A stretch of DNA of 64,000 bases from Clitopilus passeckerianus (lineage: Eukaryota; Basidiomycota; Agaricomycetes; Agaricales; Entolomataceae), in the NCBI GenBank assembly GCA_944990035.1, contig CALYLX010000072.1, forward strand, positions 1 to 64,000. Direction: 5' to 3'. Position numbers and translations under genes: made by a program. How positions within the stretch are numbered: position 1 is the first letter of the stretch; each line of letters opens with the position of its first letter. Shown piece by piece: positions 36,976-48,574 of the stretch. A model generated the notes under the pieces. That model was given only the letters and a program-made list of their open reading frames with translations, was not told where the DNA came from and ran no database searches.

Positions 36976-38154
36976 ATGTCCGATCTTCCTCAGGAGCTAG
37001 TGGGCGAAATAGTCTCTCGCCTTGAAGGCGAGGATGGATCTCTACTCGCATGTTCCCTCGTACATCCAAGATGGACATTCTCCAGCAGAGCACAACTTCT
37101 TCAGCGCACCGTTTCCTTTCACTTCCGCGATCAAAATATGGCGGCGGAAGAACGGAGGGCTACTGGTCTAGTCCAATGCTTTTTAAAACAGCGGGGTCTT
37201 CGCAAATACGCCAATAGCCTTGATCTGCGCTTCACTTTTTGGCAACGTACATTCAAATGGCCAAATGTCATCCCCGCTCTTCTCAATTCTCTCACTCAAA
37301 TCAAAGATCTTCACCTCGCTCTATTCTGTGGGGAGTTCATGCCCAAAGAGTATCAAGAATCCTTCTTTCATCTTCTCTCAAGGCCTTCTCTTCGTACATT
37401 CACCCTGAAGGTGATCAATCTACCCAGTATGGCTACGTCATCCTGGTCTTGCAACCTCACACCGGCAATGTTCTCTCTATCATTAGATGGCGTGAGCATT
37501 GTCGCATCCGAAACCCCTATTTTTCTGGAAGATAGTGATTTCTGCCCTTCGAGAAGAGCTATCCCCAAGAAATTTTCGATGCAAGCTTGCCACGCATCGC
37601 TAACCGCCATCTCAAACTGGCTGTTCCATCCCTCCAGCCCGTTTAACATCAGCCAAATCAGATTCTCGGGAAGTTACCACGTCGCCCTTGATCAACTTCT
37701 CCAACTTTCTGCTCCCAATTTGGAGGTTCTGCGTTTGGAACACACATTTGACGCGCATATAGACGGTAAGTACAGGCTTTGGAGCTTCAACACTTCATCG
37801 AATCTTACCCTAGCCGGGTTAGGTCCACGTCCCTTGACTCGAACACACGTCAGCCACTTGCCACATCTGCGTCATCTGACAATAGTGCGAGGGAACATCG
37901 GCCCGTTGTTGACAGCCATGTTCGCGGATCTCTTGGTGGACCATTGTCTGAAGACTGTGTGCTTCGAGCAGGCCGTACTTCAAGATTCGGACTTCCCATT
38001 GGAGGAGCTTGACCAGTTGCTGACCCAACCCTCACTATCGTCGCTTTCCGACGTCCAATTCAAGTACGTCCAACAACCGGATAGAGAACGGGTGCAAGGG
38101 CTTTTGGGTCGCCTATCCGAGCTAAGAGCTCGGGAACTATGCAGCGTCGCTTAA
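36976..38154 (+). CDS. F-box-like protein, tandem copy 1
   Basis: Candidate substrate adaptor of an SCF ubiquitin ligase. The N-terminus has an Agaricomycete-type F-box: LPQELVGEIVSRLEGEDGSL, then ACSLVHPRWTFSSRAQLLQ. It is followed by irregular leucine-rich repeats (LTQIKDLHLALFCGEF, NLEVLRLEHTF, HLPHLRHLTIVRGN). A 48-nt GT-AG intron at 37766-37813 (gtaagt...cctag) is a multiple of three and has no stop, so the frame is open whether or not it is removed. Removal gives 376 residues. Its position matches the intron of copy 2. The ATG was chosen because the F-box begins three codons later. Confidence 0.75.
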   Translation: MSDLPQELVGEIVSRLEGEDGSLLACSLVHPRWTFSSRAQLLQRTVSFHFRDQNMAAEERRATGLVQCFLKQRGLRKYANSLDLRFTFWQRTFKWPNVIPALLNSLTQIKDLHLALFCGEFMPKEYQESFFHLLSRPSLRTFTLKVINLPSMATSSWSCNLTPAMFSLSLDGVSIVASETPIFLEDSDFCPSRRAIPKKFSMQACHASLTAISNWLFHPSSPFNISQIRFSGSYHVALDQLLQLSAPNLEVLRLEHTFDAHIDGKYRLWSFNTSSNLTLAGLGPRPLTRTHVSHLPHLRHLTIVRGNIGPLLTAMFADLLVDHCLKTVCFEQAVLQDSDFPLEELDQLLTQPSLSSLSDVQFKYVQQPDRERVQGLLGRLSELRARELCSVA

Positions 38155-38799
38155 CCTTCCCACCAGAAGAGTTGGAAAACAACATTCCGCCCAGTGTTTA
38201 AAACGTTGGAAGAGCAACCTGTTCCCCCTTATATTCCACGAACGAGCCTCTAATATCTACTTTGTTACCGTACACAGAAGTTAATCGATCTACGAATCAT
38301 TCCCGACGGAGGCTTCGTTCCGGAGAAGTGGATGTTTCCGAATGTCTCGTCCAATCATATATCTGCTCCCTCAGCAACCCAGATATTGTTCAGTTGTCCA
38401 GGAATACGTGCCAGTAGGATGACGAACGTGTGAATGCACAACGAGGTTGTGGCTCTTGGGTTACGGCACCCCAAGTCAGAGCTGGCTTTAGCTCAAATCG
38501 TAGCGAGCAGACGGCGGCCGTGAGTCGCACAATGCCACAGACTAATTGAGTATAGCAACCCTTCCATGGGCAGGAACCAGGCCATTTCAGAGTCGGAGGT
38601 GTTCGGGACTCGTTCCTGGTGGGGATCTACGACCCACGTTCGTGCTTTGACACCCAAATGTAGATTAACACACAGAGAAATTATCCCACCTATCTCACGT
38701 TGTGAATGACCCTCCATCAAGTCAATTAAATCCGTTGCACATAAGACGAGCGTCTATAAGCTGTTCAAGGGTTGACTCATTCCGCCTCATTCCCCGAGG
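38155..38799. other. Intergenic between F-box-like copies
   Basis: 645 bp. No supported gene, repeat or promoter motif recognised. Confidence 0.5.
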
Positions 38800-40027
38800 A
38801 TGAAAGCACTCCCGCAAGAGTTGGTCGACGCCATAATTCAATGCATCTCGGATCCATTGTCCCTCACCTCATGCGCACTCGTGTGCTCGAATTGGACGTT
38901 TTCGAGCCAAGCAAAACTGCTGCAAAATGGGGTCCGGTTTGACCTCCGAAATTTTACAATCGATACCGTCGAATCTCTTCGTACCTCTCTACGGCTTCAT
39001 CCCCATCTCAGACAGCATCTCCACGACATCGAAATACGAAATGCTGTTCGTCGCATTCCTCCAAAGTGGGGGAACTGCTTGGTTGATATCCTCGACCATT
39101 CTCAGAAATTGAGACGCTTGTCACTGAAGACCGTTCGATGGTCCTTCCTCCCGTCCAAGCTACATCAGACCATCTCAAAGGCGCTTCAATTACCGAGCCT
39201 CCGCTGCCTCGAGCTCAGGTCTTTCGTCGCGCCTGATTGCACCGCACTCACCAGCCTGCTGAGTTTACCCAAGCATCTGGAATCCCTCCAGCTGCGGAGC
39301 GTCACCTGGTCAGATTTCGTCGCGGAAAATAAAACCGACGTACAAAACCGGGTTACGGAACCTCAATATCTCAAAAGCCTTACAGTAATTACCGCCAGTA
39401 TGAACGGAATACTCAGCTGGCTGCTGGCTGAGCAGCCATCCCTTCGCCTCTCTTGTCTTCGGCGCCTCCAGTTGTCTAATGCCTGCAATCCGTCTTCTTT
39501 GACGCAGCTTCTAGAGCTTACCAGCACCACACTCGAACATCTCATCCTCGAGCCGATTTACACGTTTCACCGTAAGTGGTGTACATCATGAATGACCATC
39601 GGTAACGGAAGCTGATACCTATGGGCGCTTAGAACCGATTGTTGGCACACACCTCAGTAACCTGCCCCGCCTTCTCCACCTGGAGTTAGCGGGTACATAT
39701 CGCTTCCTCCTTCCATTGATCGAGAATGCATTCACGGCTATAGTGAACCCACATCCGTTAAAGACAGTGAAGATACAAGTTGAGGAATCCAGTTGCACAG
39801 AAGATTGGTGGCCAGTGGACACACTTCTGAGCCAAGATGCTCTCAAGTTGCTAGATTCAGTCGAGTTTCGCATATCAACACGATGCATGAGGCAGGGGGA
39901 AGCAGGGTTGAAGAGTTTCTTGGATCAGCTTCCTGCCCTACATGCCAAACGCTTGTGTAGCCTAGCTGTCTATGGGCGCCCCGGCTCGGCAGCGGCAGCA
40001 GGAGGGATCAAGGCGTGTGGGTCATAA
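38800..40027 (+). CDS. F-box-like protein, tandem copy 2
   Basis: 388 residues in two exons (38800-39571, 39633-40027). The F-box is right at the start: MKALPQELVDAIIQCISDPL, then TSCALVCSNWTFSSQAKLLQ, very close to copy 1. LRR-like leucines follow (LRRLSLKTVRWSFL, PSLRCLELRSFVAP, LPRLLHLELAGTYRFLL). The intron is in the same place and phase as that of copy 1 but is 61 nt and contains stops. The C-terminus ends ALHAKRLCSLAVYGRP plus an Ala/Gly-rich tail. Predicted SCF adaptor; target unknown. Confidence 0.78.
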
Positions 40028-40754
40028 TATCGATCGAAGGAGACTGATTTCTAGAATTGGAACTCATTGAGCCCGTGTGACAAGTCTGCAACTGGCCACT
40101 GGAGAAGAGGAATAGACTTGAGACGGTCGTCAAGAAATTATCAGGTTAGGTCTTTCGGCAGGATACTAATACGAGCTTAAACGCCTATGCCGCATCGTGT
40201 GACCGTAGTAGAGGGTGTCCATGGAGTGCATTGGAGCGAGTTTGGGAATCGTTAGAAACGCATCAACTCGGCGGTGCATTGCTTTTACCGACCAAGCGCT
40301 GTTTGAAACCGCCATCATCACTCATCTTTAGTCTGATGCTCGCCAGCTTGACACGTTATGTGCCCTTTGTGGCCTTCTTGCCACGTACTAGCTACACTTC
40401 AGGATACTGGTATTGAGAATTGCTGGGAAGTTCGTCTGTACTGAACTCCTGAGCTCTCAGCCGTGGAGAGTTCAGCTTGCCACTGATGATGCTGATGACG
40501 GTTGTCCCTAAGGCACTGGTTAGTGCAACCCTCAAACATGTTGGGACTGGCCGATCAGCATCAGAATATGATCTACCAAATTGGTCGTCAAGCTGGGACG
40601 AGGTATATAAGGAGGCCCCCAGCATTCTGGAGTCCTTAGCAGTGCTCACATCTCACATCTCGTCGGCCAGGTTGCCACGAGTCCGTTTGTCCCAAGCAGA
40701 CGTCTTTTTTGTTCCCATAGACGACCTTGGCTGGTATATTCACTCGGACCAAAG
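40028..40754. other. Intergenic, promoter of the repeat protein
   Basis: 727 bp between F-box copy 2 and the secreted repeat protein. A good TATA box lies near the 3' side (listed separately). Nothing else supported. Confidence 0.5.
40604..40610 (+). promoter_or_regulatory. TATA box of the secreted repeat-protein gene
   Basis: tatataa within gaggtatataaggagg, about 150 bp upstream of ATG 40755. Confidence 0.45.
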
Positions 40755-43173
40755 ATGATTTCAACTCGTTCCCTTTTCCTTGTTACTGTGCTGTTCAGTG
40801 CGGCATCGTCATGGGCCGCCCCCGTGAAGTAAGTCCTCAACCTTCTCAAACAGGATAACCAATTGATCTCATACTCTCAGGTTCACGAGGGCAACTGTCC
40901 CAGAGGTCGCTCGTTCAGTCGTCGAGCCGGCCTCTGACATTCATGTCCGCATTGTCGACAAGCAAACGTTCCCAAGGGGATCGAGATCACAGACGATCCG
41001 TAGATCTCGTCTTGCCACCGAAGAACCTGGAGCTCTTCGTCGTGCTGTTGAGACTCGTGACACTGAGTCCTCCCAACTCCCACCACGGTCACCACCCCTT
41101 CCTCGTGCAGGAAAGGCAACTGGGCAGGAACCACCCACCCAGCCACCCACTGTCAGGAAATACCCCCGCCGCGTATACTACGAACACTACGAGAAACGGT
41201 CTGAGGACGCTGATGCGAAGGTCGAGAAGCGTTGTGGCTCCTGCGGTAAAGGAACTAAGGAAGAGGCCCCTGTGCCTCCTGCAGATCCCCAGGAACCCCC
41301 TTCCTGCCCTGCACCCTCGAATCCCGACGGTAAAGATGGTCCTCCTTCTCCTGATTCACCACCGGATGCTCCCGACTCCACTGTTCCCGAAGACGGCCCT
41401 CAAAGCCCTCTAGGTGGAAAACCCACGGACCCTCCGTCGGACCCTACCGATCCAGCAGACCCCAACGCGCCTCCCAAGGATGATCCCAACGCACCCACTG
41501 ATCCTGACTCGCCTCCAAGCGACCCCAACGCCCCACAGGATCCTAATGCGCCTGCTGATCCCAACGCACCTCCCTCTGACCCTAATGCGCCTCCCAGTGA
41601 TCCTAATGCACCTCAGGATCCCGACGCACCTGCGGACCCTAATGCGCCAGCCGATCCCAACGCGCCTGCGGACCCCGATGCACCTGCCGATTCTAACGCT
41701 CCTAGTGATCCTAATGCACCGTCAGACCCCAACGCGCCTCCCAGCGACCCCGATGCTCCTAAGGATGATGCACCCTCGTGCCCCGCGCCTGGAAAGTCTG
41801 ACCCAGGCAAAGACGATCCAAACGCACCGCCGAATGATCCCCAGGGGCCAACAGACCCTCAACCCCCTGCCGATCCCAATGCACCTCCCAGTGACGACCC
41901 TCAGTCGCCTCCCAGTGATCCCGAGACTCCCCCTGGCCCGGATGGTCCTAATGACCCCGCCAACCCACCAAGTAGTGATCCTGATGCCCCCACCGACCCG
42001 AACTCGCCTCCTAAGGATGACCCTAATGCACCTGCTGATCCTAACACGTCGGCAGACCCTAATGCCCCCGCGGACCCAAATGCACCCCCAAGTGACCCAA
42101 GCAAACCATCAGACGATAATCCTACCGATCCTCCCAAGGACGATCCGCAGAACCCTGCAGACCCCAATGCTCCTTCGGACGGCAAGCCTGATGACAAGCC
42201 CGAGGATCCTTCTGCACCTTCCGACCCCAGTTCGCCGCCGAGTGATCCAAACGCGCCCCCTAGCGATCCCAATGCTCCGCCGAAAGATGATCCCAATGCT
42301 CCTCCCAAGGACGATCCAAATGCGCCTCAAGATCCTAATTCCCCACCGAAGGATGACCCTAATGCACCTGCGGACCCCAACGCGCCCCCCAAGGACGATC
42401 CCAATGCACCTGCGGACCCCAACGCACCCCCCAAGGACGATCCCAATGCACCTGCGGACCCCAACGCGCCCCCCAAGGACGATCCCAATGCACCTGCGGA
42501 CCCCAACGCGCCCCCCAAGGACGGTCCCAATGCGCTCGCAGATCCCAATGCACCTCCGAAGGACGATCCAAACGCGCCTCCGGGTGATCCCAACTCCCCA
42601 CCTAGCGACCCGAATGCTCCTCCCAAGGACGATCCAAATTCGCCGCCAGATCCTAATGCGCCTGCTGACCCAAGCAAGCCACCACCCACTGGGGACCCCG
42701 ACGCGCCCACAGACCCGAACTCACCACCGAGTTCACCAACGGACCCTTCGCAGCCCACAGATCCATCTTCTCCGGATGACCCATCCAAACCCACAGATCC
42801 TAACGCGCCCACCGATCCCAACGCACCTCCTGCCGACCCGAATGCACCAGCAGACCCTAACCAGCCTGCAGATCCAAATTCGCCTGAGCAGCCTGATCCT
42901 ACTTCTACTCAGCCTCCAGATCCTAGTACGACGTCGACTGCCCCACCAGATGGAACTGGTACCGGCGACGGCAACCCAGATGGACCTCCAAATCCAGATG
43001 GCAAGCCCGCTGATCCTAGGACTTCACCCACGAGCAATCCTGGTGAAGATGCGCCACCGTCTCGTCGGAATTATCGACCACGCGCGCATGGTGGTGAATA
43101 CTTCAAGCGGTCGCCTCTCCATACAGCACCCAACATTGTGTTTAGGAGAGATGCGACCTTTTCGATGGCATAA
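40755..43173 (+). CDS. Secreted Pro/Asp/Asn-rich repeat protein (DPNAP repeats)
   Basis: 788 residues, two exons (40755-40828, 40881-43173). A signal peptide (MISTRSLFLVTVLFSAASSW) is followed by Ala-Ala-Pro. Residues to about 170 include dibasic sites typical of Kex2 cleavage (YEKR, VEKR) and a small CGSCGK motif. Then come some 440 residues of near-continuous repeats on the theme DPNAP, DPNAPPKDDP, DPNAPADPNAP and DPNSPPSDP. These are strongly acidic, Pro-rich and almost free of hydrophobic residues, so the region should be extended and hydrophilic. Four nearly identical 14-residue units lie at 42361-42528. The C-terminus is basic with further dibasic sites (PSRRNYRPR, YFKRS, FRRDATFSMA). 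I recognise no family. A wall-associated or matrix linker is a guess. Confidence 0.8.
42361..42528 (+). repeat. 42-bp minisatellite, four copies
   Basis: Units begin at 42361, 42403, 42445 and 42487, and differ at only one or two bases. Each encodes NAPADPNAPPKDDP in frame (the last has G for the second D). The flanking repeats are more diverged, so this part expanded most recently. Confidence 0.9.
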
Positions 43174-43831
43174 TTGTTTTTCTTAGTACGAGTCGTCTAC
43201 GTGATTCGTCTGTAATAAATAATATGACTCCTGAGGACTGGATTCTTCAGGGGAATATACTCATAAAAATTTCTTTCGGTGTGAACAAATTCAAAGTCGA
43301 CAGGGAATCTTTTCAGAGGAATTTATTCGTACCATGACGACAAACATACATTCGAGACTGAATATGGATCGCTGTTAACAATGTATACATACCACCAACA
43401 GAAAGCGAGTTCGTGCATTTGCGAGGTATCGAATACTTATAACGGTCCGTATATATGTAGGTCCTCGCTCGGAGCTACAAGTATCGATTTAGATGCATCC
43501 CCTGGATTCCAGGAACGTATGAGTTGCCGCAAGGAAACGTCCGTATCAAGGACACGCCCATTAGTAGCGAGACAATGCTTCCCCAACCTCGCCTGTCCCT
43601 TTCGCACCAAGTTGTCCAAGCTCTGCTGAGAAGACAGATGAACAACAATGTTAGGACGCAGTGTCTCGTCAAAGTGCCGCAGAAGGTGCAACAGCGTTCA
43701 CAGCAGAACATTATCTAGATGCAGACACTGGATATTTTCCAGTGAGTGGACACTACCAGAATACATGGATTCAAAACATACCAGATTTATGACGAGCACT
43801 TGTACAGATGGCCGGCGACAGTATATGGCGC
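43174..43831. other. Intergenic between convergent genes
   Basis: 658 bp of 3' flank of the repeat protein and of the DUF4604 gene. Short open frames only. Confidence 0.5.
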
Positions 43832-44485
43832 CTAGGCGTCGTCACCGAAAGACAGTAGCGTCTTCTTCTCCTTCTTAGGCTTCTTCTTTTGAGGCGAAGA
43901 CTTGGAGTCCTTGGCATCTTTGTCGAGGTCTCCAATAGCCTTCCTTTTCGCACCCTTCTTAGTTGAAGCGCCCCCAGAAGAGAATGAGAGACCCTGGGTT
44001 TTTGTCTTGTCCGAAGCAACCTTCTCTCCTGCCTTAGTAGATGAATACTCGTTTTCTGCTGCCTCGTCCTTCTCAGGGAGGGGTGGAAGACCTTTTACTG
44101 GAGCACAATCTCAGTATTCAGTTTCCGAATGTCAGAATGAAATATCTGTACCCTTCCTCCTGATATTCTCGGCCTCCCTCTCTGTCAGATGCTTCCCCTC
44201 CTTCAACACCACAACCTGGGGCTTCTCGTCATCTCCATCCTCATCCTCACTCCCTTTATCTCCCTCAGGCCTCTCAGGTATAGCTGGCCGCTCCCTAGGC
44301 CTCTTGGGTATCGGTGGTCTCCCAGAGCCATCGTACTCCCATTCGGCCTCCTCCTCGTCCTCCTCTGGTTCATTCGGGATGCCAGCCATCTGGTTCTTGA
44401 GCTTTTGGAGGAAGTTAGGGGTGGAGGAGCTGTACGCGAGTTTGGAGGAAAGTTGCTGTCGGGTCGGCTCTTTGCTGGAGGACAT
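43832..44485 (-). CDS. DUF4604 / KIAA1143-like protein
   Basis: 199 residues in two exons (44485-44152, 44097-43832). Family hallmarks are an N-terminal helix TPNFLQKLKNQMAG, an acidic middle, the conserved DDEKPQVVVLKEGKHLTERE, and a Lys-rich C-terminus with the signature KKEKKTLLSFGDDA, compare LSFDND in animal KIAA1143. Function of the family is not established; a nuclear or RNA-related role is often suggested. Family membership follows from the QVVVLK block plus the LSF ending. Convergent with the repeat-protein gene. Confidence 0.8.
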
Positions 44486-45576
44486 GGTGGCTGTTGGGAG
44501 GAAAGCGAGTGTTGGAGATCAAACACGTCGGGAATCTGGCGGCATTCGACCCATTCAATGAGCATCATTCAAGAATTTTACACTTTCTACGTACTACACA
44601 TCGGCCCTGTATATTCAGTACATTCTCGAAGTCCAAACAGGAATTCTCGATGTGTCATATAATTCGGACTTCGCCCATTGAGTTAGGCTGAAAGTTATTA
44701 GCCTCCGCCATGACATGCGTTGCAACTACGACCCGTTCCAAAGGAAACATTCTCAGAGATATGCCGTTTCGGATTTACGGTGGACCAGCGTAGTGAATGC
44801 TAATACATCTCGTTTGTGGAAATGTTTGTGGATGTGCAGAGGTTCCGTTTTCGGGGGATCTGGAGATTGTTGAACATTAGTGGCTTGAGTCGTCACAAGC
44901 TCAATATTCAATGATCATGAGGAGCAACTCTCAGTAATCAGGGCCCCGGTCATTAATCTTGTCCTGCTGTGGTCTTATCCTCAACTCAAGGTTTAAATAT
45001 ACGGATGTCCAAGCTTTCATTTCTCTCTGGATCGCGACTGCCGAAATCACATTTCGAAGTCCGGAAGAGCACAGATTACCGTGGTTACAAGGGTCGGGCC
45101 GGTTTTCTGCCTACGAACCCAGAGAGCTGCAAGCTTGACCTCTGTGCTAAAAACGTCCTATCTCCAAGTTTTTTCACTATCACGCTTCACACTATGACTA
45201 TCTCTGGCCTATTCACTCGTGGGATGATACTGTAGAGCCCCAATTGCAGTCGTCTTTGGCAGATTTCATTAGACTCAGGAGTCAGGCATTTTTCTGATTG
45301 CTGTGTAATTTTGCCCCGTTTATCCCCCTCTCCTCGCCTTCCCCCAAATGCACACTAACTTTTCACCTTCTCCACTTGATAGCACGCGTCTTCATGACTC
45401 TGCGCCTCTAGCGATGACTAATCTAGGGCACATCTTTGCGGCGGCACGACCATGATCTTTATATTTAAGAACATCGTACCTGTCAACTCAAATGCCGAAC
45501 CCTCTTTTTTCCTCGCGGTTTCGCGATAAAACTTTCCAATACTTCGTGCAGTCGAGGTTCAGCCTGCTGAAGAGTT
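44486..45576. other. Intergenic, about 1.1 kb
   Basis: Divergent promoters of the DUF4604 gene and MFS copy F. A TATA-like tttatatttaag lies at 45459-45469, about 110 bp upstream of ATG 45577. Nothing else supported. Confidence 0.5.
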
Positions 45577-47357
45577 ATGACTACACACGTTGACGAAGAA
45601 ACGCCTCTGCTTGCTAATGAACCTATTAAGAAAAAGACACCTCTCCCATGGGCTCAGTTCGGCATCGTCCTGTTTCTCCAGCTTGCTGAACCATTGACTT
45701 CCCAAGTCATCTCGCCTTTTGCCCCCGAGGTGTGTTTTCTGTTTGTCTATAACCGGTGCACGTTTATGAACAATATTTCTCTAGCTTATGAGGAATCTCG
45801 GAGTTACGAATGGAGACGAAAAGAAAGTCGGCTACTATGTTGGCATGCTGGTGAGCGTCCTCAGAGGTTCCCTCTACTATCAACACTCATCATGGTCCAA
45901 CTAGATATCACTATTCTTCTTAACGCAAGCTATGACTGTCCTCCATTGGAGTCGACTTTCAGATCATATCGGCCGAAAGCCCGTTATCCTCACCGGCCTG
46001 TTTGGATTGTCCCTCTCAATGTACTGCTTTGGTCTGTCAAGAACCTTCTGGGGTCTCGTTTTGAGTCGCTGCCTGAATGGTGCTCTGAGTGCGTTGCTTC
46101 ACTTTCGCATTTTCGGATATCCGCTGACACTTTACACAAGATGGCAATATCGGTGTCATCAAGAGGTCCGTAACAAATTCTGCATTATCCATTCCATCAC
46201 GCAATCTGACGGGATTCACACGACAGTATGATGGCTGAACTGACCGACGAGACAAACATCGCCGACGCATTCGCCTACTTCCCAATTGCATGGTCAACAG
46301 GTTCGGTGGTAAGTCCTAATCCCTACTCGCGATGATGCAATCCTCACCCCTACCCAGCTCGGACCCATGATCGGAGGTTCGCTCTCAGATCCCGTTCAAC
46401 GTTTCCCCACCGTATTTGGATCGAGTGAATTCCTCAAAAAATACCCCTACTTTCTCCCTTGCGCCATTCCCGCTACCTTCTCTGCCATCTCATGGGGTGT
46501 GACATACATTTTCCTCGAGGAAACAGTTTCGAATACCAAACCTTGGTATACCCTCCTTGGATTCAGCTCGAAGCAGGACAAAGCTGCTGGACTCCTTGAC
46601 GACTCCGACTCCGATGAGGGACATAACCCGACAATTACGTCGAAGCCGAAACCATTGCCTCTTTGGCAGCTTCTTACACCGCGAGTGATGATTGCAGCAG
46701 GCAACTACGCCTTCCTCTCGCTCGTTGATATCTCTTTCCGAGCCGTCCAGCCCGTTTTCTTCTCGACCCCGATCGAGCTTGGTGGACTTGGCTTTGAGCC
46801 TCACGTCATTGGGAACGTCCTCTCCGCCTACGGTGCATTGAATGGCATCTTTCAAGTTTTCTACTTCGCAAAGCTACACAGTTATGTCGGCACGAAGGTG
46901 CTCTACACCGCAGGGGTGGCTTCCGCCATTCCTGTAGTCCTTACTCTTCCTTTGTTGAACTGGTTGGCGAAGGTCTATGGTATTGGCAACGCGGTTTGGG
47001 GTGTTATCATTTTGCAGACGGTGTTGACTGTTGCGCTGAGTATGAGTTATGGTACCTTCAGTTCATCGAAACTTCTGTCTTTCACATCTGACATGGCTCC
47101 CAGGTGCTATATTCATCTACATCGCAGCAGCTTCACCCAATCGTGCCTCACTGGGGGCAACGAACGGCCTCTCCCAAATGACAGTGAGCGTGATGAGAGC
47201 CGTCGGCCCTGCAGCGGCCAACTCTGTCTGGTCGCTCACACTAGAGAAGGGATATATGGGAGGGTATCTCGTTTACTATTTTCTTGTGTTTATCGTCGGT
47301 CTCGCACTGATGGTAGCCTCGTTGCTGCCAAGAAAGCTATGGGCACGGGCGGATTAG
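45577..47357 (+). CDS. MFS transporter, DHA1/ZIFL-like (copy F)
   Basis: ATG 45577 (MTTHVDEETPLLANEPIKKK). The N-terminus has TPLPWAQFGIVLFLQLAEP and VISPFAPE, a signature shared only with copy G. The next exons encode MRNLGVTNGDEKKVGYYVGM and TVLHWSRLSDHIGRKPVILT (motif A). Then follow MMAELTDETNIADAFAYFPI, PMIGGSLSDPVQRFPTVFGS and LPLWQLLTPRVMIAAGNYAF. The last exon (from about 47103) has AASPNRASLGATNGLSQMTV and ends ASLLPRKLWARAD. Six or more short introns. Tandem duplicate of copy G, same strand. Intact. Substrate unknown. Confidence 0.87.
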
Positions 47358-48574
47358 ACTTGACGTGCATGTGGATGGGAGGGATTGGAAGTGAACCGAT
47401 GGACTCCGTGTTAAAGGAGAGGCTAGAGCTTTTCTGGGTACGAACTTAATAGATTCCCTGTTTCACCTGGTTTTTCTGGAAATAATACGACAGAATCTTG
47501 TTCATTCGAGTCAGGATCTCATCCTCAGGTTGATTGGATGTTAATCAATGTCCAATGCACAGTAGCCTTGTGATTTCATTTGGAGGCGTTGAACGTAAAA
47601 CGTGAGCTCTAATTTGATATTACACCCTTGTGTTCCTCAGAACTTTGAGTGGGGATAGGTTATTAGATGTAGCTCCTGGTCCGAAATGAAGGCTTCTTTG
47701 GCAGGACCGGGGAGGTACTCGTAGGCCAGAGTGGACGAACACTGCGAGGAACGCTGCAAGGAACATGCAAGGAATCGCTCCGCCTAGGCAACCGCCACTC
47801 GATTCAATGCAAAGAACCGTCCATTGGATACTGCTAGGCAGTCAAAGACCGCTAGCAGCTAGATTGATCAGAACGAATCTGATGAAAAGGTAGCATGTGA
47901 AGGTATTGAAAGATCACCGGATTCCAATTGATTTTACCACTCAGATTCTGGTCACAGGACAAATGGATTCAATTGGACGTCGCCCAAACTTGGCTTCGAA
48001 CTGTCATGATATAGAAGAGCGGCACGCAGCCGTTGAGGCACAGCCTTGCCGTAGGCATCCAGCGCCATTCATTTCAATCCGATAATCGTATTTCCGTATG
48101 GTCCGCGACCGTCAAGTGGAGTTTTCGAGCCCTCCTTGCTATTTTCAGGCAAATCCAGGACGGCTATACTTGGCTGCACCCTCAAGTGGCTACCTCCGTA
48201 TAGGGGTCTCTCAGCAAAAAGCCCTCTCGCCACACCAAAATACCGCGTCGTTACCGAAAAACTTTGGCTTCTGGATCAACAAGTTTCAACAATCCCACCT
48301 TCATCTCCCTCGCCAGGGCCTTCGTCCGAGTCGACGACGATGATCTCGCGGCTGTCGGGCGTGATGCCGAAAGTTGGATGATTTAAAGGATGACATAAGC
48401 ATGTGGAAAGAAATTTCTGGTAAAACCAATCGGGGCGCATAAATACCAGTATCAACCCGGCCTGGACAATGTTAGTCCCCTTGCTTGGTTATCTTTGGTT
48501 CTGCCCCGGGCCAGTCTAGTCAGCCGCCGCTTGGGTTTGTTCTTGACCACCACCCTCATCTCATTCGAGCCACC
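47358..48574. other. Intergenic between MFS copies F and G
   Basis: 1217 bp. It holds the promoter of copy G, with a CCAAT (48426) and a TATA-like cataaata (48439-48446) before ATG 48575. The 17-bp ctagtcagccgccgctt is at 48515-48531. The open frames at 47897-48381 have no family features. Confidence 0.5.
48439..48446 (+). promoter_or_regulatory. TATA-like box of MFS copy G
   Basis: cataaata, 13 bp after a CCAAT sequence, about 130 bp upstream of ATG 48575. Confidence 0.4.

Noticed and set aside
41414..43186. 590-codon plus-strand frame and several minus-strand Gly/Ala/Ser frames over the repeat protein
   Set aside because: They are shadows of the DPNAP repeats: repeats in multiples of three keep other phases open. 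Only the called frame has a signal peptide and correct splicing.
47897..48381. Overlapping plus-strand frames between MFS copies F and G
   Set aside because: No recognisable domain, and the region holds the promoter of copy G.
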